A program made the position numbers and the translations under genes. From Megamerina dolium (Eukaryota; Arthropoda; Insecta; Diptera; Megamerinidae): a stretch of 64,000 nucleotides of DNA. Location of the stretch: NCBI GenBank assembly GCA_963854835.1, contig OY978530.1, positions 10,232,372 through 10,296,371 of the forward strand, in the 5' to 3' direction. The notes below the pieces were generated by a model. The model was given only the letters and a program-made list of their open reading frames with translations. It did no database searches and was not told the DNA's origin. Shown here piece after piece: positions 9,597 to 21,260 of this stretch (position 1 is its first letter; every line of letters starts with the position of its first letter).

Positions 9597-9816
9597 TTCA
9601 AACCTCTACAAAAAACACCCGATGATAACATAATACCGAGTATGCATAAAAGCATGAGAACGAAATGTACGAAACAACGATACACAAGGATTAAATATTC
9701 AGACTAAACAAAATACATAATACTTCAAATATGCAAAAACAAAATTCCGCACAAAAAAAATAATAAAAATAATAATAATAATTTTAATTTAAATAATTAT
9801 TATAATAACCAGAACT
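9311..9816. other. Asymmetric spacer of the inverted repeat
   Basis: This 506 bp loop is not duplicated. Positions 9311-9596 continue the left-arm integrase frame (76-residue remnant starting at 9366). The rest to 9816 is AT-rich, with AAT-type simple repeats just before the right arm starts (9759-9812). Such an AT-rich foldback-prone junction is typical of inverted-duplication breakpoints. Confidence 0.85.
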
Positions 9817-10875
9817 AGAACCGATTGCTTGTGGGTGATATGGCATGGATATGATCTTGCATGTATCTGAGAACAATTTCGATGTAAAATTTGTAGCATT
9901 ATCTGTGACTAAAATTTTTGGTATGTTGTAGCGTGTAATAACCTCGTTGTAAAAACTTTTGCTACTGTGCTAGATGCTGCATCAGAAATAGGTACACAAA
10001 TTAAAAATTTTGAAAAATTATCTTAAAAAGTAAGAATGTACTTATTTCCCCATATAGTTTCTGAGAAAATTCCCACCATGGCCATATAAACCCTTACGAA
10101 TGGTCTTGAAAGCGTGTCAGTCAATACCATTGGTATTTTGGTAAGCCTGGAACTTTTTTTGATTTGGCATTTTTTACAATTCTTTACATAATCTTTAATT
10201 TGGGGACGCATACCCTTCCATCTATACTGTCTTCTAATTCTGAAATAAGTTTTCAATGCACCCTGACGTCCTCCTAAGAGTTAATCCTGGAAATTCCGTA
10301 GTACCATCATTATGTCTATTTTATTGGTGAGCAGCTTCGCATTTTCGTTTTCTGTATTATCTGCTTCCTTATTCTGATTCTTCTCGTCGTCGGAATTTCC
10401 TTCAAGTTCTTTTGTATTTTTCCCTTCAACCTTGTTTCTTCCCATAGAATGAGTCTTAACCATAGCTACTTCAGGTTCTGGCTGTGGTACTCTGCTGAGT
10501 GCGTCTGCATTTAAATTTATTTTACTTGGTTTATAAATTATCTCAAATTCAAAGCCTGAAACGTGCCAAACGTGATGTCTGGCCTTTCAGATTTGCAACT
10601 CCTCGTAATGGCTGGTGGTCGGTGTAGATTTTGAATGGTCTACCGAATAGATAAGCTCGATAATGCTTCACAACCTACACGATGGCCAGAAATTCCTTTT
10701 CGATGGTGGAATACCTTTTCTCAGTATCACTGAGCGCCCTGCTCGCAAAGGCTATTGGTCTATCTCTTCCAATTTCACCTTGTGATAGAATTGCATCTAG
10801 AGCTTCGTTGCTGGCATCTGTTGTTAATACAAGAGGTTTGGAAAATCTGGGTAGGCTAAAATTGGCGGAGAGCAA
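9817..10875 (-). pseudogene. Gypsy RNase H and partial integrase, right-arm copy
   Basis: Mirror of 8252-9310. The pieces at 10675-10875 (RNase H), 10281-10463 (linker, Glu/Asn-rich) and 10023-10256 (zinc-binding N-domain and start of core) match the left arm residue for residue. Confidence 0.8.
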
Positions 10876-10919
10876 ATTACTTGCTTCAAATCTTCAAATG
10901 CTTTCTGACATTTTTCTGT

Positions 10920-11995
10920 CTATTCAAATTTCGCGTCTTTCCTGAGTAGTTTGTTGATTGGCAGCGCCATACCAGCCATAATCTCAACAAATTTTCGGTA
11001 GAAATTTACTAAACCTGAAAATGTCTGAACATCTTTCTTATTTTTTGGCACAGGAATATTTTTAACACATTCCACTTTACCAGAGTCTGGTAACGCTCCT
11101 TCCTCAGTGCATTTATGGCCTAGGTAAATTATCTCTTTTCGTAGAAACTGGCACTTTTCTGTATTTAGCTTCAAGTTATGTTTACGTAAAAGTCCAAATA
11201 CTATTCGTAAAAGCGATTCATGTTGTGCCAAGTTCCGAACATAGACGACGATGTTATCCAAGTATTGTCTACTTACAATATATACAATATATACCTTGAA
11301 GTCCTGTTAGTACATGGTTCATTAGTCTTTGGAAGGTGGCAGGGTCTCCTGTAAAGCCGAAAGGCATTCTATTAAATTCATCGTGCCTAACACCTGTACT
11401 AAAAGCTGTTTTTTTTTCTGTCTGATTCTTTCAATAATACTTGATGATATCCACTGGCCAAATCAAGTGTAGTGAAATATCTACAATGACCTAACTGGTC
11501 TAATATTTCATCGATGCGGGGAATGGAAAAAACTTGTTTAATGGTGGCGTCATTTAATTTCCTGAAATCTACTACTAGCCTCCATTTTCTTTTACAATCT
11601 TCTCCCGCTTTCTTTGGCACCAAAATGGGAGAATTCCAGGGCGATGAGCTGAGAATAATTATGGCGTCTTCTAACATTTTGTTTACTTGCTTATTGATTT
11701 CTTCCTTATGCGCTTCTGGTAGCCTGTACTGTCTTTGATTGATTGGCGCCTGGTCTGCTTTTATTGGTATAGTGTGTTTTATACCTGTGGTGTGAGACAG
11801 TTTGTCGCCATCCAAGAAATATAAATCGTAGAATGACTTAAGTATTCCATCTATGGATCTCTTTTCCTCAATGTTGAAGTTTTCGTCTAGCTTAATTGTT
11901 TCTAATATTTTGGTAACCCTTTTTTGGCTATCAGTTTCCTTAATGTTGTTTATTTTATGAGCTATGTCGTATTCTTCGTGTTCTAAATGATTCAA
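10920..11995 (-). pseudogene. Gypsy reverse transcriptase, right-arm copy
   Basis: Mirror of 7132-8206. It shares the YLDN catalytic change and the poly-A frameshift. Private substitutions include Ala for Val in VPKKAGED and Arg for Trp after the catalytic box. Inactive. Confidence 0.85.
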
Positions 11996-12079
11996 TTTAA
12001 TTATATTAATTTTAAGTTTATTATTTACAATATATGAAATGGGACAAAAACTGTGTTGTCCGTCACACTGCCCAACGTC

Positions 12080-12623
12080 TCACCTAAATGTATTCCAGGA
12101 TATACTTCCTACTATAATTGTTTCGAAATTTGTATTTACTTTAAAGGGGACTACCTTCATAGTTCTCCTAGGTACTACAACCTCACTGGTGTGAAGTATT
12201 CTATTACCCTTGTTCGACGGTTTGAGAGGTAAAGTCATCAAATGCTGTTTTCGTTCATCGAAGAAACTCAGCTTCTTTTTAATGGTATTGATAACCGATC
12301 GTTTCCATAAATTGTCTCTACCTAGGATACCATCAGCAGGTATCCCTCTCTCTTCAGAGATTAAGTGTAGTTCTAAAATCAAATCTTTAGTGCTCTCGTG
12401 TTGGACTGCTATTGGCCCTAATGTGGTGACAAATCCTCAGGATGCACCACTAAGATTTATCCTTAAGTGTTCCTTCTTGCTAATAGATATGTCAATTACT
12501 GATGACTTTATTAAACTGGTATCTGCTCCAAAGTCTACAAGTAAAATGAGTTTTCCCTTTTTTGCTTCCTCACACGGAAACTCAATGAACACATCATCTA
12601 CATCAGAGACTCCCAAACAGTAG
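12080..12623 (-). pseudogene. Gypsy protease, right-arm copy
   Basis: Mirror of 6510-7048, with the same DFGADT active site. A longer open frame (12437-12850) joins the upstream Gag tail to the protease in this arm, because the divergent patch restored frame here. Confidence 0.75.
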
Positions 12624-12849
12624 CCATTTTTGTTATTACTGGAAGGGAAAGATGGTTCAACAATCCCCCTGGACTCTTGACTACCAAATTCGTCCATCGT
12701 AATATCTAACGTGGATGGTGTGTCTGCAATTACTAAAGACTCATGACTGACACCTTCCATTTCAACTGGCATACTTTTAGGAAAACTTTGGGGTTCCTGG
12801 TTTATTGGCCATACCTGGGCCCCCCGTAGTTTCCCTGGGTTTTTTCCCA

Positions 12850-14354
12850 TTATGTGCGTTTGTAACAGTCGGCGATCCTGTGTCTCGGCTTCTTACAGAA
12901 AAATCATTTGGTCTCCGAATTTCCGCGATTAGGGCCTTTGCTTTCTTGACCTCCCTTACTAGGTGCAGGTGTTTGATTGCTTTTTAATTGTGACCTGTTG
13001 TTGCTAAAAGGTGGGCATGACAAATTCAACTCATGACCGTATTTTTTACACTTTATGCAATAAGGCATGTTTTTTCTCTTAAAACAGTCATCTCTAGTAT
13101 GCCCTTTTTTGTCGCAGAAGGAGCGGGTAGGAACTTTCCTTTGGCTATTTTGGGGTCTTGCGTTATTATTTTGGTATTTGTTCATTCCGAATGGTATCTT
13201 GTCATTTCTGTTCTGGTGAAATGCCACTGTATGACTGGCCTCAGTCTGGTGAACGTCGTTTGAGTATAGTGCTCCCATGATAAACTGATTGAACAGTTGT
13301 CCTCTTTCGAGCAGAATACCCGTGTTTACGGCCTCCTCTACTAATTCTTCTAACGTGCCCGTCTTACCTAGCGTATGAATTTTTAGCAATGGGTCTTGAA
13401 GGCCTGATATAAAAGATGTCCTCGCATAGCTCTAGCTCTTTTAACAACGCTTGGTCTCCGATCTCATCGTATCTATTCTTTATACACTGCATCGCCGTGG
13501 ATTTTAAATCACCTAATCTCCTTGCAAAAACACGTATATCTTCCTGAGGTAGTTGGCGTGCGAATTGTATTTGATGCGTGAGCGGTTCCAGGCAAACGGT
13601 CTTCAAATATATGTTTCACAGAAGTGTACACAATTCCTCTATATTAGCGAATTTCTTACTTAGCACCAAGTTATGGCTGTTGTACTTCATCAAATGAACT
13701 GTTGTACTTCATCCTCAAATCTTTAGACTCCGCTCCAGTGAGTACTGAGACTAGTCTACCGACGGTCTGTGCAATTTCGTACATACGCATTATTAGCTTT
13801 GATTCAGGTTGTACTTCTGTTTGTGTTTTTCGTACTGGTGTACGGCGACAGAGAGATGTCTCCTGTGCTATGAACCGTTCTCTTTCGAGATTCCTCTCTT
13901 TTGCCCGGAGTGCACTTAGCTGCTCAGAGTCAACCGAGGTTCTGAGCATTTTATCTATAAATTCTTCTGAAATGCCCTTTTCTTTTAGTAAATCTTCTAA
14001 TTCCTTATTTCTATTAAAAGTCTTAGTAATCTCTACTTCTAGCTGTTCCGCGTCGGATCCCTGTTTTGTGGTCTGAGTTCTCAGAACCCTAATTTGTATC
14101 TCTGCTGCCTCTAAATCGTCTTTTTGTTTGAAGATTGCTTCAGCCGGGCTTTTCAATAGATCGTTTAGCCCGGATAACCTGGCGTGTTATTCCTTTATTG
14201 GATTTAGTACCTTTCCGTGATGCACCTTTGATTTTATGAGCTGGAATTGCTCGTATGTGCTATGTTGCTTAATCAAGCTCCTCACGAAGTCGATTGATTC
14301 GGTTATGGCAACGTCTTGTTCTCTTGCTAATGATTCGTAGGATTTATTGTCCAT
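12850..14354 (-). pseudogene. Gypsy Gag, right-arm copy (broken)
   Basis: Counterpart of 4774-6278. It has the same stops, but the last Cys/His box differs. The first Cys codon is replaced by a stop, while the final Cys that is mutated in the left arm is retained (IADCY). These differences lie in the divergent patch 12779-12918. Confidence 0.8.
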
Positions 14355-14696
14355 TTGACTCCAAAAACACACACTAGAATTAGATCCTGTACTGCGTTGA
14401 ACGTTGAACGTAAAACACCTTGTATATACAAGATATTTCGCAGTATCTTACCGGCTGCGCCAAAATGTTGTGTACTATTTTTCCACAACACTCACGAAAT
14501 ACCTAACGGCTAGACTCAAGGATGTTACGAACAAGACTCGCACCTAAACCTAATCTCATAAATATCCTTCGGGACTGTAACACTAATTAGCTGAAATAAG
14601 TCAGGGTTAATTATACGATACTTGGGAAACTTTATTCCTGGTATTACTTTACCATTTTAGACTTTTACACTAATACTGGAGGGCCTCGTAAGGATT

Positions 14697-14960
14697 GCAG
14701 TATTTTACAATTGTTTACACGCTAACACTTCACAACTTAGAACAAGACTCACAACTGAAAAGCCACTGCCTTCAGTAAGCTGGCAGTTTATATACCATTT
14801 TTCTAATACTATCTACATATCGATCTACCCACACACCAACATATAACATACAATAATATATTCACACCACATGTTTGTATGTATGCATATGAACGATTCA
14901 TTCCACATGTGTGATATGTGTGAATTTTTTGTGTGTGAATTTTTTGATATTCACACACAT
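14697..14960 (-). repeat. LTR-like sequence outside the right arm
   Basis: On the minus strand a TATA box (TATATAAACTGCC, about 14795-14783) precedes TTTTCAGTTGTGAGTCTTGTTC. This looks like an LTR promoter and initiator, and the GAGTCTTGTTC string also occurs at 4590-4600. It may be an LTR of the same or a related gypsy family. A 10 bp inverted repeat (GTGTGTGAAT, 14931-14940, with 14949-14958) closes the stretch. Low certainty. Confidence 0.35.
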
Positions 14961-15640
14961 GAGTAGTCAAGTGATTTTAGTTATCATGGAATGTCTATAC
15001 ATTGTTGGTATGCTTACGTAAGTGCAGAACTACGATTTTTTTGGAAATTGCTTTGTCAGCTTTGTTGTGAGTCAAAATAATGCTCATCTAATTTATGCAT
15101 TTTGACTCACTACAAATGTTATAGTAATACTATTATTATCATTATGTTATTTTATTATGTGATGATAATAAAATAACAATGATAATCAACACACTATGCA
15201 TAATGTAATTATCATTGGCTAAAATGGGTTGTAGTATATTTAAACAAATGCGTGGTCAGCGTCATCGTACTTTACTGTATGATTGTTGAACAAATTCACA
15301 ATCATGAAAAACAAAGAACGAAGAGAAAGAAAAATAATAAACAATAATAAAAGAACCAACGGGTCATCGTACCTTGCTATATGATTATGAAATAATTTAA
15401 CAACCATACACAGTGAAAAGAAAATAAAAGCCAAAAGAAAAACAAAATACGTAATATTGAACGCATGCACAATATTTGCAACAAGAAGTATTAACTACAA
15501 ATAATAATGATGACTTACTAAAAATAAGTTATAAATATGACCTACTGAAGAAATTGCAATGAATTGACCTACTTAAGAAATTCCCATTTCTTCAGAAATT
15601 CTTTTATACTAAAATGGGGTTAAATTGTAAATTATGATAT
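14961..15640. other. AT-rich unassigned DNA with hairpin and diverged repeats
   Basis: No gene recognised. It contains an AT-rich foldback (15135-15158 against 15165-15186). It also has two diverged direct repeats of about 60 bp beginning at GTCATCGTAC (15258 and 15362). Confidence 0.5.
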
Positions 15641-16019
15641 ATAATTTAGTCTATTTAAACTAAGACAAGACCTGAAATGAATTCAGTCAGAAAATTAGTG
15701 AATCGAGTGAATTAAGATAACTCGAAGAACGAGTTAGTTATCAAGTGTATATTGTAAAGGATTTTACATCCTAAAAACAAAGTTGAATTGTAAAGAATCT
15801 TGTATTATGTGTATTCCCTAAAAACGCATTGTGAAAGAAAAACCTTTGGACCAATAAAACTATACCGTGAAAAACAAAATCTTAATAATTGTGAAAGTAA
15901 TTGTGTGGGGAAGTAAAATTTAGGAAGCAGGAAGCAGCAAAAGAATAAAAAAAGGATAAGCCCTAAACTATAAGATATCTAAGCAAAGGTTACGGTGTCA
16001 AAAAAAACGACATAACATT
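15641..16019 (+). repeat. Probable 5' LTR remnant of the second gypsy element
   Basis: This AT-rich sequence ends with CATAACATTT immediately before the primer binding site at 16021. A TATTTAAAC box is at about 15652, with an AATAAAA signal at about 15855. No matching 3' LTR was recognised, so the left boundary is a guess. Confidence 0.4.
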
Positions 16020-16020
16020 T

Positions 16021-16092
16021 TGCCGCAGCCGGTAGGATACTGCGAAGTATCTTGTAAGACAAGATATTTTACGTTAAACGTTTAACGCAGTA
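16021..16092 (+). promoter_or_regulatory. Primer binding site and structured leader of gypsy element 2
   Basis: TGCCGCAGCCGGTAGGAT differs from the left-arm site by a G-to-C change at position 3. TACTGCG (16038-16044) pairs with CGCAGTA (16086-16092). The inner hairpin is TATCTTGT against ACAAGATA (8 bp, 3-nt loop). The outer stem is conserved with the copy at 4683-4738 while the inner stem has changed on both sides. Confidence 0.55.
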
Positions 16093-16149
16093 TTAGGATT
16101 CCATTGTTCCCTAGGGCATAAAAATAGATTTGTGTTCCAGGATATTCTG

Positions 16150-17700
16150 ATGGAGGTTAGTATCTCCTCAGATATTGCAATTCAGGAAGCCACCACTTTC
16201 GTGTGGGATTTAATTAAGAAACATAGTACTTACGAGCAATACGAGCTCATAAAATCGAAAGTGCAGCACGGCAAGTACTAGCACCAGGTGAAGAGCAAGA
16301 AACTACATTAACAGAATTAAGTCATTTTAGAAATAGAGGGTAAAGCAAGTTTAGTCGTGAAGGACAATTTGGATGTAGCGGAGGCGCGAATAAGAAACCT
16401 CAGATTAAGAATTGTAAACCAAGGTTTGGAAGCTAAACAACTAGACGCAAAGAACGTAGGACTCCACCGAAGGAATCAGGAGTTAGAAGGATTACTTAAG
16501 GAGAGAAATATTTCGAGGAATTTATAGAAAAGAGACTCAGAACATCCGTGGACACTGAGCAAATAAGCGCTCTCCAGGCCCAAGTAAGAAATCTTGAGAG
16601 GGAACGCAGTTTAGCAGAAGAGACACCTCTTAGCCGCCGTATACCTCTAAGGAAGATACTTACGAACTCACAGCCACAAACAACGAAAAAAATGCGTATA
16701 GACGAGATAGCGCAGATGGTTAGTAGACTAGTTCCAGTACTCACTGGAGCTGAGTCAAAAAATTTGAGGACGGAAGTCCACCAATTTATCGCTGGGTGTA
16801 AATTAGCCAGCAAAGGAATCAAACCAGATGAGTTGGAAGATTTCATATCCTGTATAAAGCAATGTCTATACGGAGATGCGTTTAATTTGGTTTGGGCGAA
16901 AAAATTTTCTAATTTGGAAGAATTATATAGACTTCTAAGAAACACATACCTGAAAATAGTACAGCTAGAACCCATCACTCACCAAATTCAGTTTTCACGG
17001 CAATTACCACAAAAAAGCATAAGTGCGTTCGCCAGGGGATTAGACGAATTGAAAACCGCGGCAACTTACTGTGTGAAAACCTCATATGAAGGAAAAGAAG
17101 ACCTAGCACTGCTGCAGGAGCTAGATAAGTCCACAAAGAAATCGTTCGTAACAGGCCTTAGTGAACCAATGCTTAGAGTACATATTCTAGGTAAGATAGG
17201 TACGTTAGAGGAACTGACGGAGGAAGCCGTAAATGCGAATATCCTGCTCAACAGAGGGCAACAGCACTACACACATGTAGGTCTGCATACTTTATTAAAT
17301 TCTTATGAAGATTGCCAAACCCAAACAGGTAACATAGCAGCGTTCCATCAAAACAGAAATAATAAAATGCCATTTAAGGCAGATCAGTACTCAAAGAATA
17401 AAGAAAAAACAGCCAAAGGAAAGTTCCTACCTGTTCCTTCTGCTACAAGAATGGTCACAGAAGGGACGAATGTTTTAAATGGAAAAATACATTTTATACA
17501 GTAAGCAATATGGGCATGAGTTCAATCTATCTTGTACGTCGTTCACCAAAAATAGAAAGCCGCAAGGGAATTATACTCCAAAAACAGGTCATAGTAAGGG
17601 AAGTCAAGAAAATGTAGGGCATAATCGGAGTAAGTCCGAAACCGAATGTTTCTTTTGCCCGGACACAGGATTGCCGATTGTTACAAACGCAAAGACTTGG
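16150..17700 (+). pseudogene. Gypsy element 2 Gag (broken)
   Basis: ATG 16150 opens a frame similar to the left-arm Gag start (IKKHSTYEQYELIKSK). It stops at about 16280. The bulk is open from 16548 to 17504 (318 residues, capsid-like, containing HQIQFSRQLPQ and GKIGTLEELTEEAVN). A frameshift leads into 17479-17769, where nucleocapsid Cys/His boxes are degenerate: the CFFCP box lost two residues by deletion. Confidence 0.8.
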
Positions 17701-17779
17701 AAAAGATTCAGGGAAACTACGGAGGACCCAGGTACGGCCAATAAACCGGGAACCCCAAAATTTTGCTAAAGATAGGCCA

Positions 17780-18330
17780 GCTGAAATGGAAGGTGTGAAT
17801 CATGCGTCTTTAAAGATTGTTGACACACCCTCCACGTCAGATAGTAGGATGGTGGAAGTTGGTAGTCAGGCATCCAGAGGGATTGTTGACTCATCTTTCG
17901 CATCCAGTGATAGCAATCGTAGTTATTGTTTTGGAGTCTCTGATGTAGATGAAGTGTTCATTGAGTTTCCGTGTGAGGAAGCAAAAAATGGAAAACTCAT
18001 TTTACTTGTAGACTCTGGGCAGATACCAGTTTAGTAAAATCAGCAGTAATTAACAAAAACGTTAGCAAGAAAGGGAATCCATGGAAAAATCTTAGTGGTG
18101 CATTCGGAGGATTTGTCACCACGTTAGGGCCAATAATAGTCCAACATGAAAAGACTAATGAATTGAATTTAGAATTACATATAATATCTGAAGAGAGAAG
18201 GATACCTGCAGATGGTATCGTAGGACGAGACAATTTATGGAACCGATCGATTCTCAATACTATGAAAAAGAGGATGATTTTTTTCGATGAGCGAAAACAG
18301 CATTTAATGACTTTACCTCTCAAATCATAG
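17780..18330 (+). pseudogene. Gypsy element 2 protease (frameshift in active site)
   Basis: The catalytic segment reads LLVDSG at about 18005-18020. There one base is missing compared with the inverted-repeat copies, so the following ADTSL is in another frame. Downstream, GIVGRDNLW is recognisable. Ser after the catalytic Asp is retained here, unlike the Phe in the inverted-repeat copies. Confidence 0.75.
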
Positions 18331-18399
18331 AACGAGGCTAATAGAGTACTCTATAACAGCGAGGTTGTAGTACCAGGGAGAACTATAAGGATAGTTCCC

Positions 18400-20019
18400 T
18401 TGAATGTAAACACCGATTTGGAAATGGTTATAGTGGGAAAACAAGAAGTTTCTCCCGGTATATTCTTAGTTGAGATATTGGGATGTGTCACGAATAATAA
18501 AGTTTATGTACCAATACTGAATACAAATACGAAATCGTATACTGTGTGTAACGATATGAGAGTTAATATAGTTAAATTTAATCATATAGAGCATATAGAG
18601 CATGATACAGTTTCTAAAATAATTAGCGTTAGGGAAAAGAGTAACTACAAGAGGGTTACTAAAATATTAGAAACGGTTAAGTTAGATTCAAACCTAAATA
18701 TGGAAGAAAGAAAATCGATGGAAGACATCTTCAAGTCATTTCACGATTTGTTTTATTTGGAAGGCGATAAATTGTCTTACACAACAGGTATAAAGCACAC
18801 GATACCAGTAAGGGCAGACCAGGCACCAATAAATGAGAGACAGTACAGGTTACCAGAAGTGCATAAGGAAGAGATTAATGGACACGTAAATAAAATGTTG
18901 GACGATGAAATAATCATTCCCAGTTCTTTCCCATGGAATACACCAATAATATTAGTCCCAAATAAGGCGGGAAGCAATGGAAAAAAGAAATGGAGACTAG
19001 TTGTTGATTTCAGAAAACTGAATGATGCCACCATTAAACAGGTTTTTCCAATTCCACGCATTGATGAGATATTGGATCAGTTAGGTCATAGTAGATATTT
19101 TACTACACTTGATCTGGCCAGTGGATATCATCAAGTGCTAATGGAAGAGTCTGACAGAGAAAGAACCGCTTTTAGTTCAGGTGTCGGGCATTACGAATTT
19201 AATAGGATGCCTTTTGGGTTAACGGGCGCACCTGCTACTTTTCAAAGACTAATGAATCATATATTGACTGGACTCCAGGGAAGAGATTGTTTTGTATATT
19301 TGGATGATATTATTGTCTACGGTCGGAATTTGGCACAACATGAATCACGGTTGCGGAGAGTGTTTGAACTCTTACGTAAACATAACTTAAAACTAAATAC
19401 AGTGAAATGCCAATTTTTGCGAAAAGAGATAATTTACCTAGGTCATAAGTGCACAGAGGAAGGGGCATTGCCAGACCCCAGTAAGGTAGAATGTGTCAAA
19501 AATATTCCTGTTCCAAGAAATAGGAAAGATGTTCAGGCATTCTTAGGTTTAGTAAACTACTATCGAAAGTTTGTTGAAAATATGGCAAGCATAGCGCTAC
19601 CAATTAATAAATTACTAAGAAAAGATGCAAAATTCGAATGGACCGATAAATGCCAGAAAGCTTTTGAGAATTTGAAGGAGGCAATTTGCTCTCCACCAAT
19701 TTTAGCATATCCAGATTTTTCCGAACCCTTTGTACTGACAACAGATGCCAGCAATGAAGCCTTGGGGGCAGTTCTATCACAAGGTGAAATTGGAAAAGAT
19801 AGAACAATACCCTTTTCAAGCAGAGCGCTTAGTGATACTGAGAAAAGCTATTCCACCATTGATAAGGAATTCATGTCCATCGTATGGGCTGTGAAGAATT
19901 ATCAGGTTTATCTACTCGGTAGACCGTTCAAGATCAACCCAGCAACAGCCGCTACGAGGAATTGCAAACCTAAAGGATCAGACATCACGTTTAGCACGTT
20001 TCAGGCACAAATTATCTGA
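18400..20019 (+). CDS. Gypsy element 2 reverse transcriptase/RNase H (539 aa open frame)
   Basis: A long intact frame covers RT. Visible are KWRLVVDFRKLN (near residue 205), FTTLDLASGYHQ with the first catalytic Asp, FNRMPFGLTGAP, and CFVYLDDIIVYG with both catalytic Asp. The thumb/connection (LGLVNYYRKFVENM) and RNase H (LTTDASNEALGAVLSQ) follow. The frame derails in RNase H at about 19930 by a small indel and stops at 20017. The RT core looks catalytically complete, unlike the YLDN copies in the inverted repeat. There is no proper initiator because this is an internal part of Pol. Confidence 0.85.
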   Translation: MNVNTDLEMVIVGKQEVSPGIFLVEILGCVTNNKVYVPILNTNTKSYTVCNDMRVNIVKFNHIEHIEHDTVSKIISVREKSNYKRVTKILETVKLDSNLNMEERKSMEDIFKSFHDLFYLEGDKLSYTTGIKHTIPVRADQAPINERQYRLPEVHKEEINGHVNKMLDDEIIIPSSFPWNTPIILVPNKAGSNGKKKWRLVVDFRKLNDATIKQVFPIPRIDEILDQLGHSRYFTTLDLASGYHQVLMEESDRERTAFSSGVGHYEFNRMPFGLTGAPATFQRLMNHILTGLQGRDCFVYLDDIIVYGRNLAQHESRLRRVFELLRKHNLKLNTVKCQFLRKEIIYLGHKCTEEGALPDPSKVECVKNIPVPRNRKDVQAFLGLVNYYRKFVENMASIALPINKLLRKDAKFEWTDKCQKAFENLKEAICSPPILAYPDFSEPFVLTTDASNEALGAVLSQGEIGKDRTIPFSSRALSDTEKSYSTIDKEFMSIVWAVKNYQVYLLGRPFKINPATAATRNCKPKGSDITFSTFQAQII

Positions 20020-20059
20020 ATTTGATTTTAAAATAATTTATAAACCAGGCAAAAGGAAC

Positions 20060-21260
20060 TTGAACGCGGATGCGCTCAGCAGAGTTCCACAACCGAATGA
20101 GGAATCAACACTGGTTGTGACTCGTTCTATGGCGAAGAATAACGTCGACGAAACCGAAAGCCAAGAAGAGCCTGATGAAAGCTATGGTGACGAGTTAGAA
20201 CTAGATGAAAATGCAGAAAATCAGGAGAACAATAATGCGGAACTTCTCACTGATGAAAAGGATATATTGACGATACTTCGCAACTTCCACGATTCACCTT
20301 TAGGAGGGCATCAGGATGCTCTGAAAACTTATTTCAGGATTAGAAGACAGTATAAGTGGGAAGGTATGCGAAGCCAAATTAAGGAATATGTTAAAAATTG
20401 TAAAAAATGTCAAACTAAAAAGAGGTCAAAGCTCACGGAAATGCCAATTATATTAACTGATACACAATCTAAGCCATTTGAAAAGGTATATATGGACGTG
20501 GTAGGAATTCTTCCAGAGACGACATCTGGAAACAAATGCATACTTACATTTCAAGATGATTTTTCCAAAGTTTTTATTTGTGTAGCTATAACAGATGCTA
20601 GCACGGTAGCAAAAGCGTTTTACAACGAAGTTATTGCGCGATATAACATACCAAAAATTTTAGTGACTGATAATGGTACAAATTTCACTTCGAAATTGTT
20701 TTCCGATACATGCAAGATGCTGGGTGTTAAAAAATTACATATAACACCGTACCATCCACAAGCAAATGGTTCTTTAGAAAGGAGCCACAGACCTTTAGCA
20801 GAATATCTTAGGAGTTTTGTTAAAGAAGACGGGTCTAATTGGGACCAATTGTTAGCATCAGCAATGCACGTACACAATAACACCATACATACTTTGACAA
20901 AACGGACACCATTCAGTGTTCTATACGGTTTCAATATCGATATGCCGACAAATTTAAAAACAAAAAGATCACCTCTATACAATGCAGATGATCAAAATAA
21001 GGTATTAAAATACCAACTACAAATGTCACATGAGTTAGTGATTAGCTAAAATTCAATACGACAAACGGATCTACCCTATAATTTTTAAAATGGGTGATAA
21101 AGTATTACTGAGAAATCAGACTAGGAAAAAGAAATTTTGTTCCATCTGGACTGGACCATACGAAGTGATAAATGTGGACAGTCCAGTGACTACAACTATC
21201 AAAATCGGACAAAATGGTAAAAGGTACCATAATAATTTACTAAAACATTTTGACCAATAA
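20060..21260 (+). pseudogene. Gypsy element 2 RNase H tail and integrase
   Basis: The frame resumes with the end of RNase H (NADALSRVP), then a Glu-rich linker. Integrase follows: zinc-finger Cys pair CKKCQ, core VYMDVVGILPETT (first catalytic Asp), DNGTNFTSKLF (second) and the E of GSLERSH (third). The DD(35)E triad is therefore present. A frameshift near 21045 moves the C-terminal domain (GDKVLLRNQ through LKHFDQ) to another frame, ending at 21260. Confidence 0.85.

Larger units (their letters stand above)
4572..9720 (+). mobile_element. 17.6/297-like gypsy element, left-arm copy
   Basis: A short remnant of 5' LTR (about 4572-4663), primer binding site, Gag, protease, RT, RNase H and integrase are in gypsy order. 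It is full of stops and frameshifts. There is no env and no 3' LTR. It is the same family as the better-preserved element at 16020-21260, but clearly diverged. The 3' limit is approximate. Confidence 0.85.
9817..14560 (-). mobile_element. 17.6/297-like gypsy element, right-arm copy
   Basis: Mirror image of 4572-9310 on the opposite strand. It is truncated at its 3' side by the palindrome centre, so the last part of integrase present in the left copy is missing. Order on the minus strand: leader (about 14462), Gag, protease, RT, RNase H, integrase. Confidence 0.9.
9817..14696. repeat. Right arm of giant inverted repeat
   Basis: Reverse complement of 4432-9310. The outer end at 14696 (CCTCGTAAGGATT then GCAGTATT) is sharp: beyond it the sequence differs from the left flank. 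It carries the same stops, frameshifts and missense changes as the left arm, plus a few private ones (for example Arg instead of Trp next to the RT active site). Confidence 0.95.

Noticed and set aside
10682..14076. Plus-strand ORFs in the right arm (for example 13702-14076, 12210-12623)
   Set aside because: They are antisense shadows of the minus-strand gypsy genes and also appear mirrored in the left arm.
4572..14560. Two independent gypsy insertions in opposite orientation
   Set aside because: Both arms contain the same 130 bp of the neighbouring mdg1-like element and the same inactivating mutations, so they derive from one duplicated segment.
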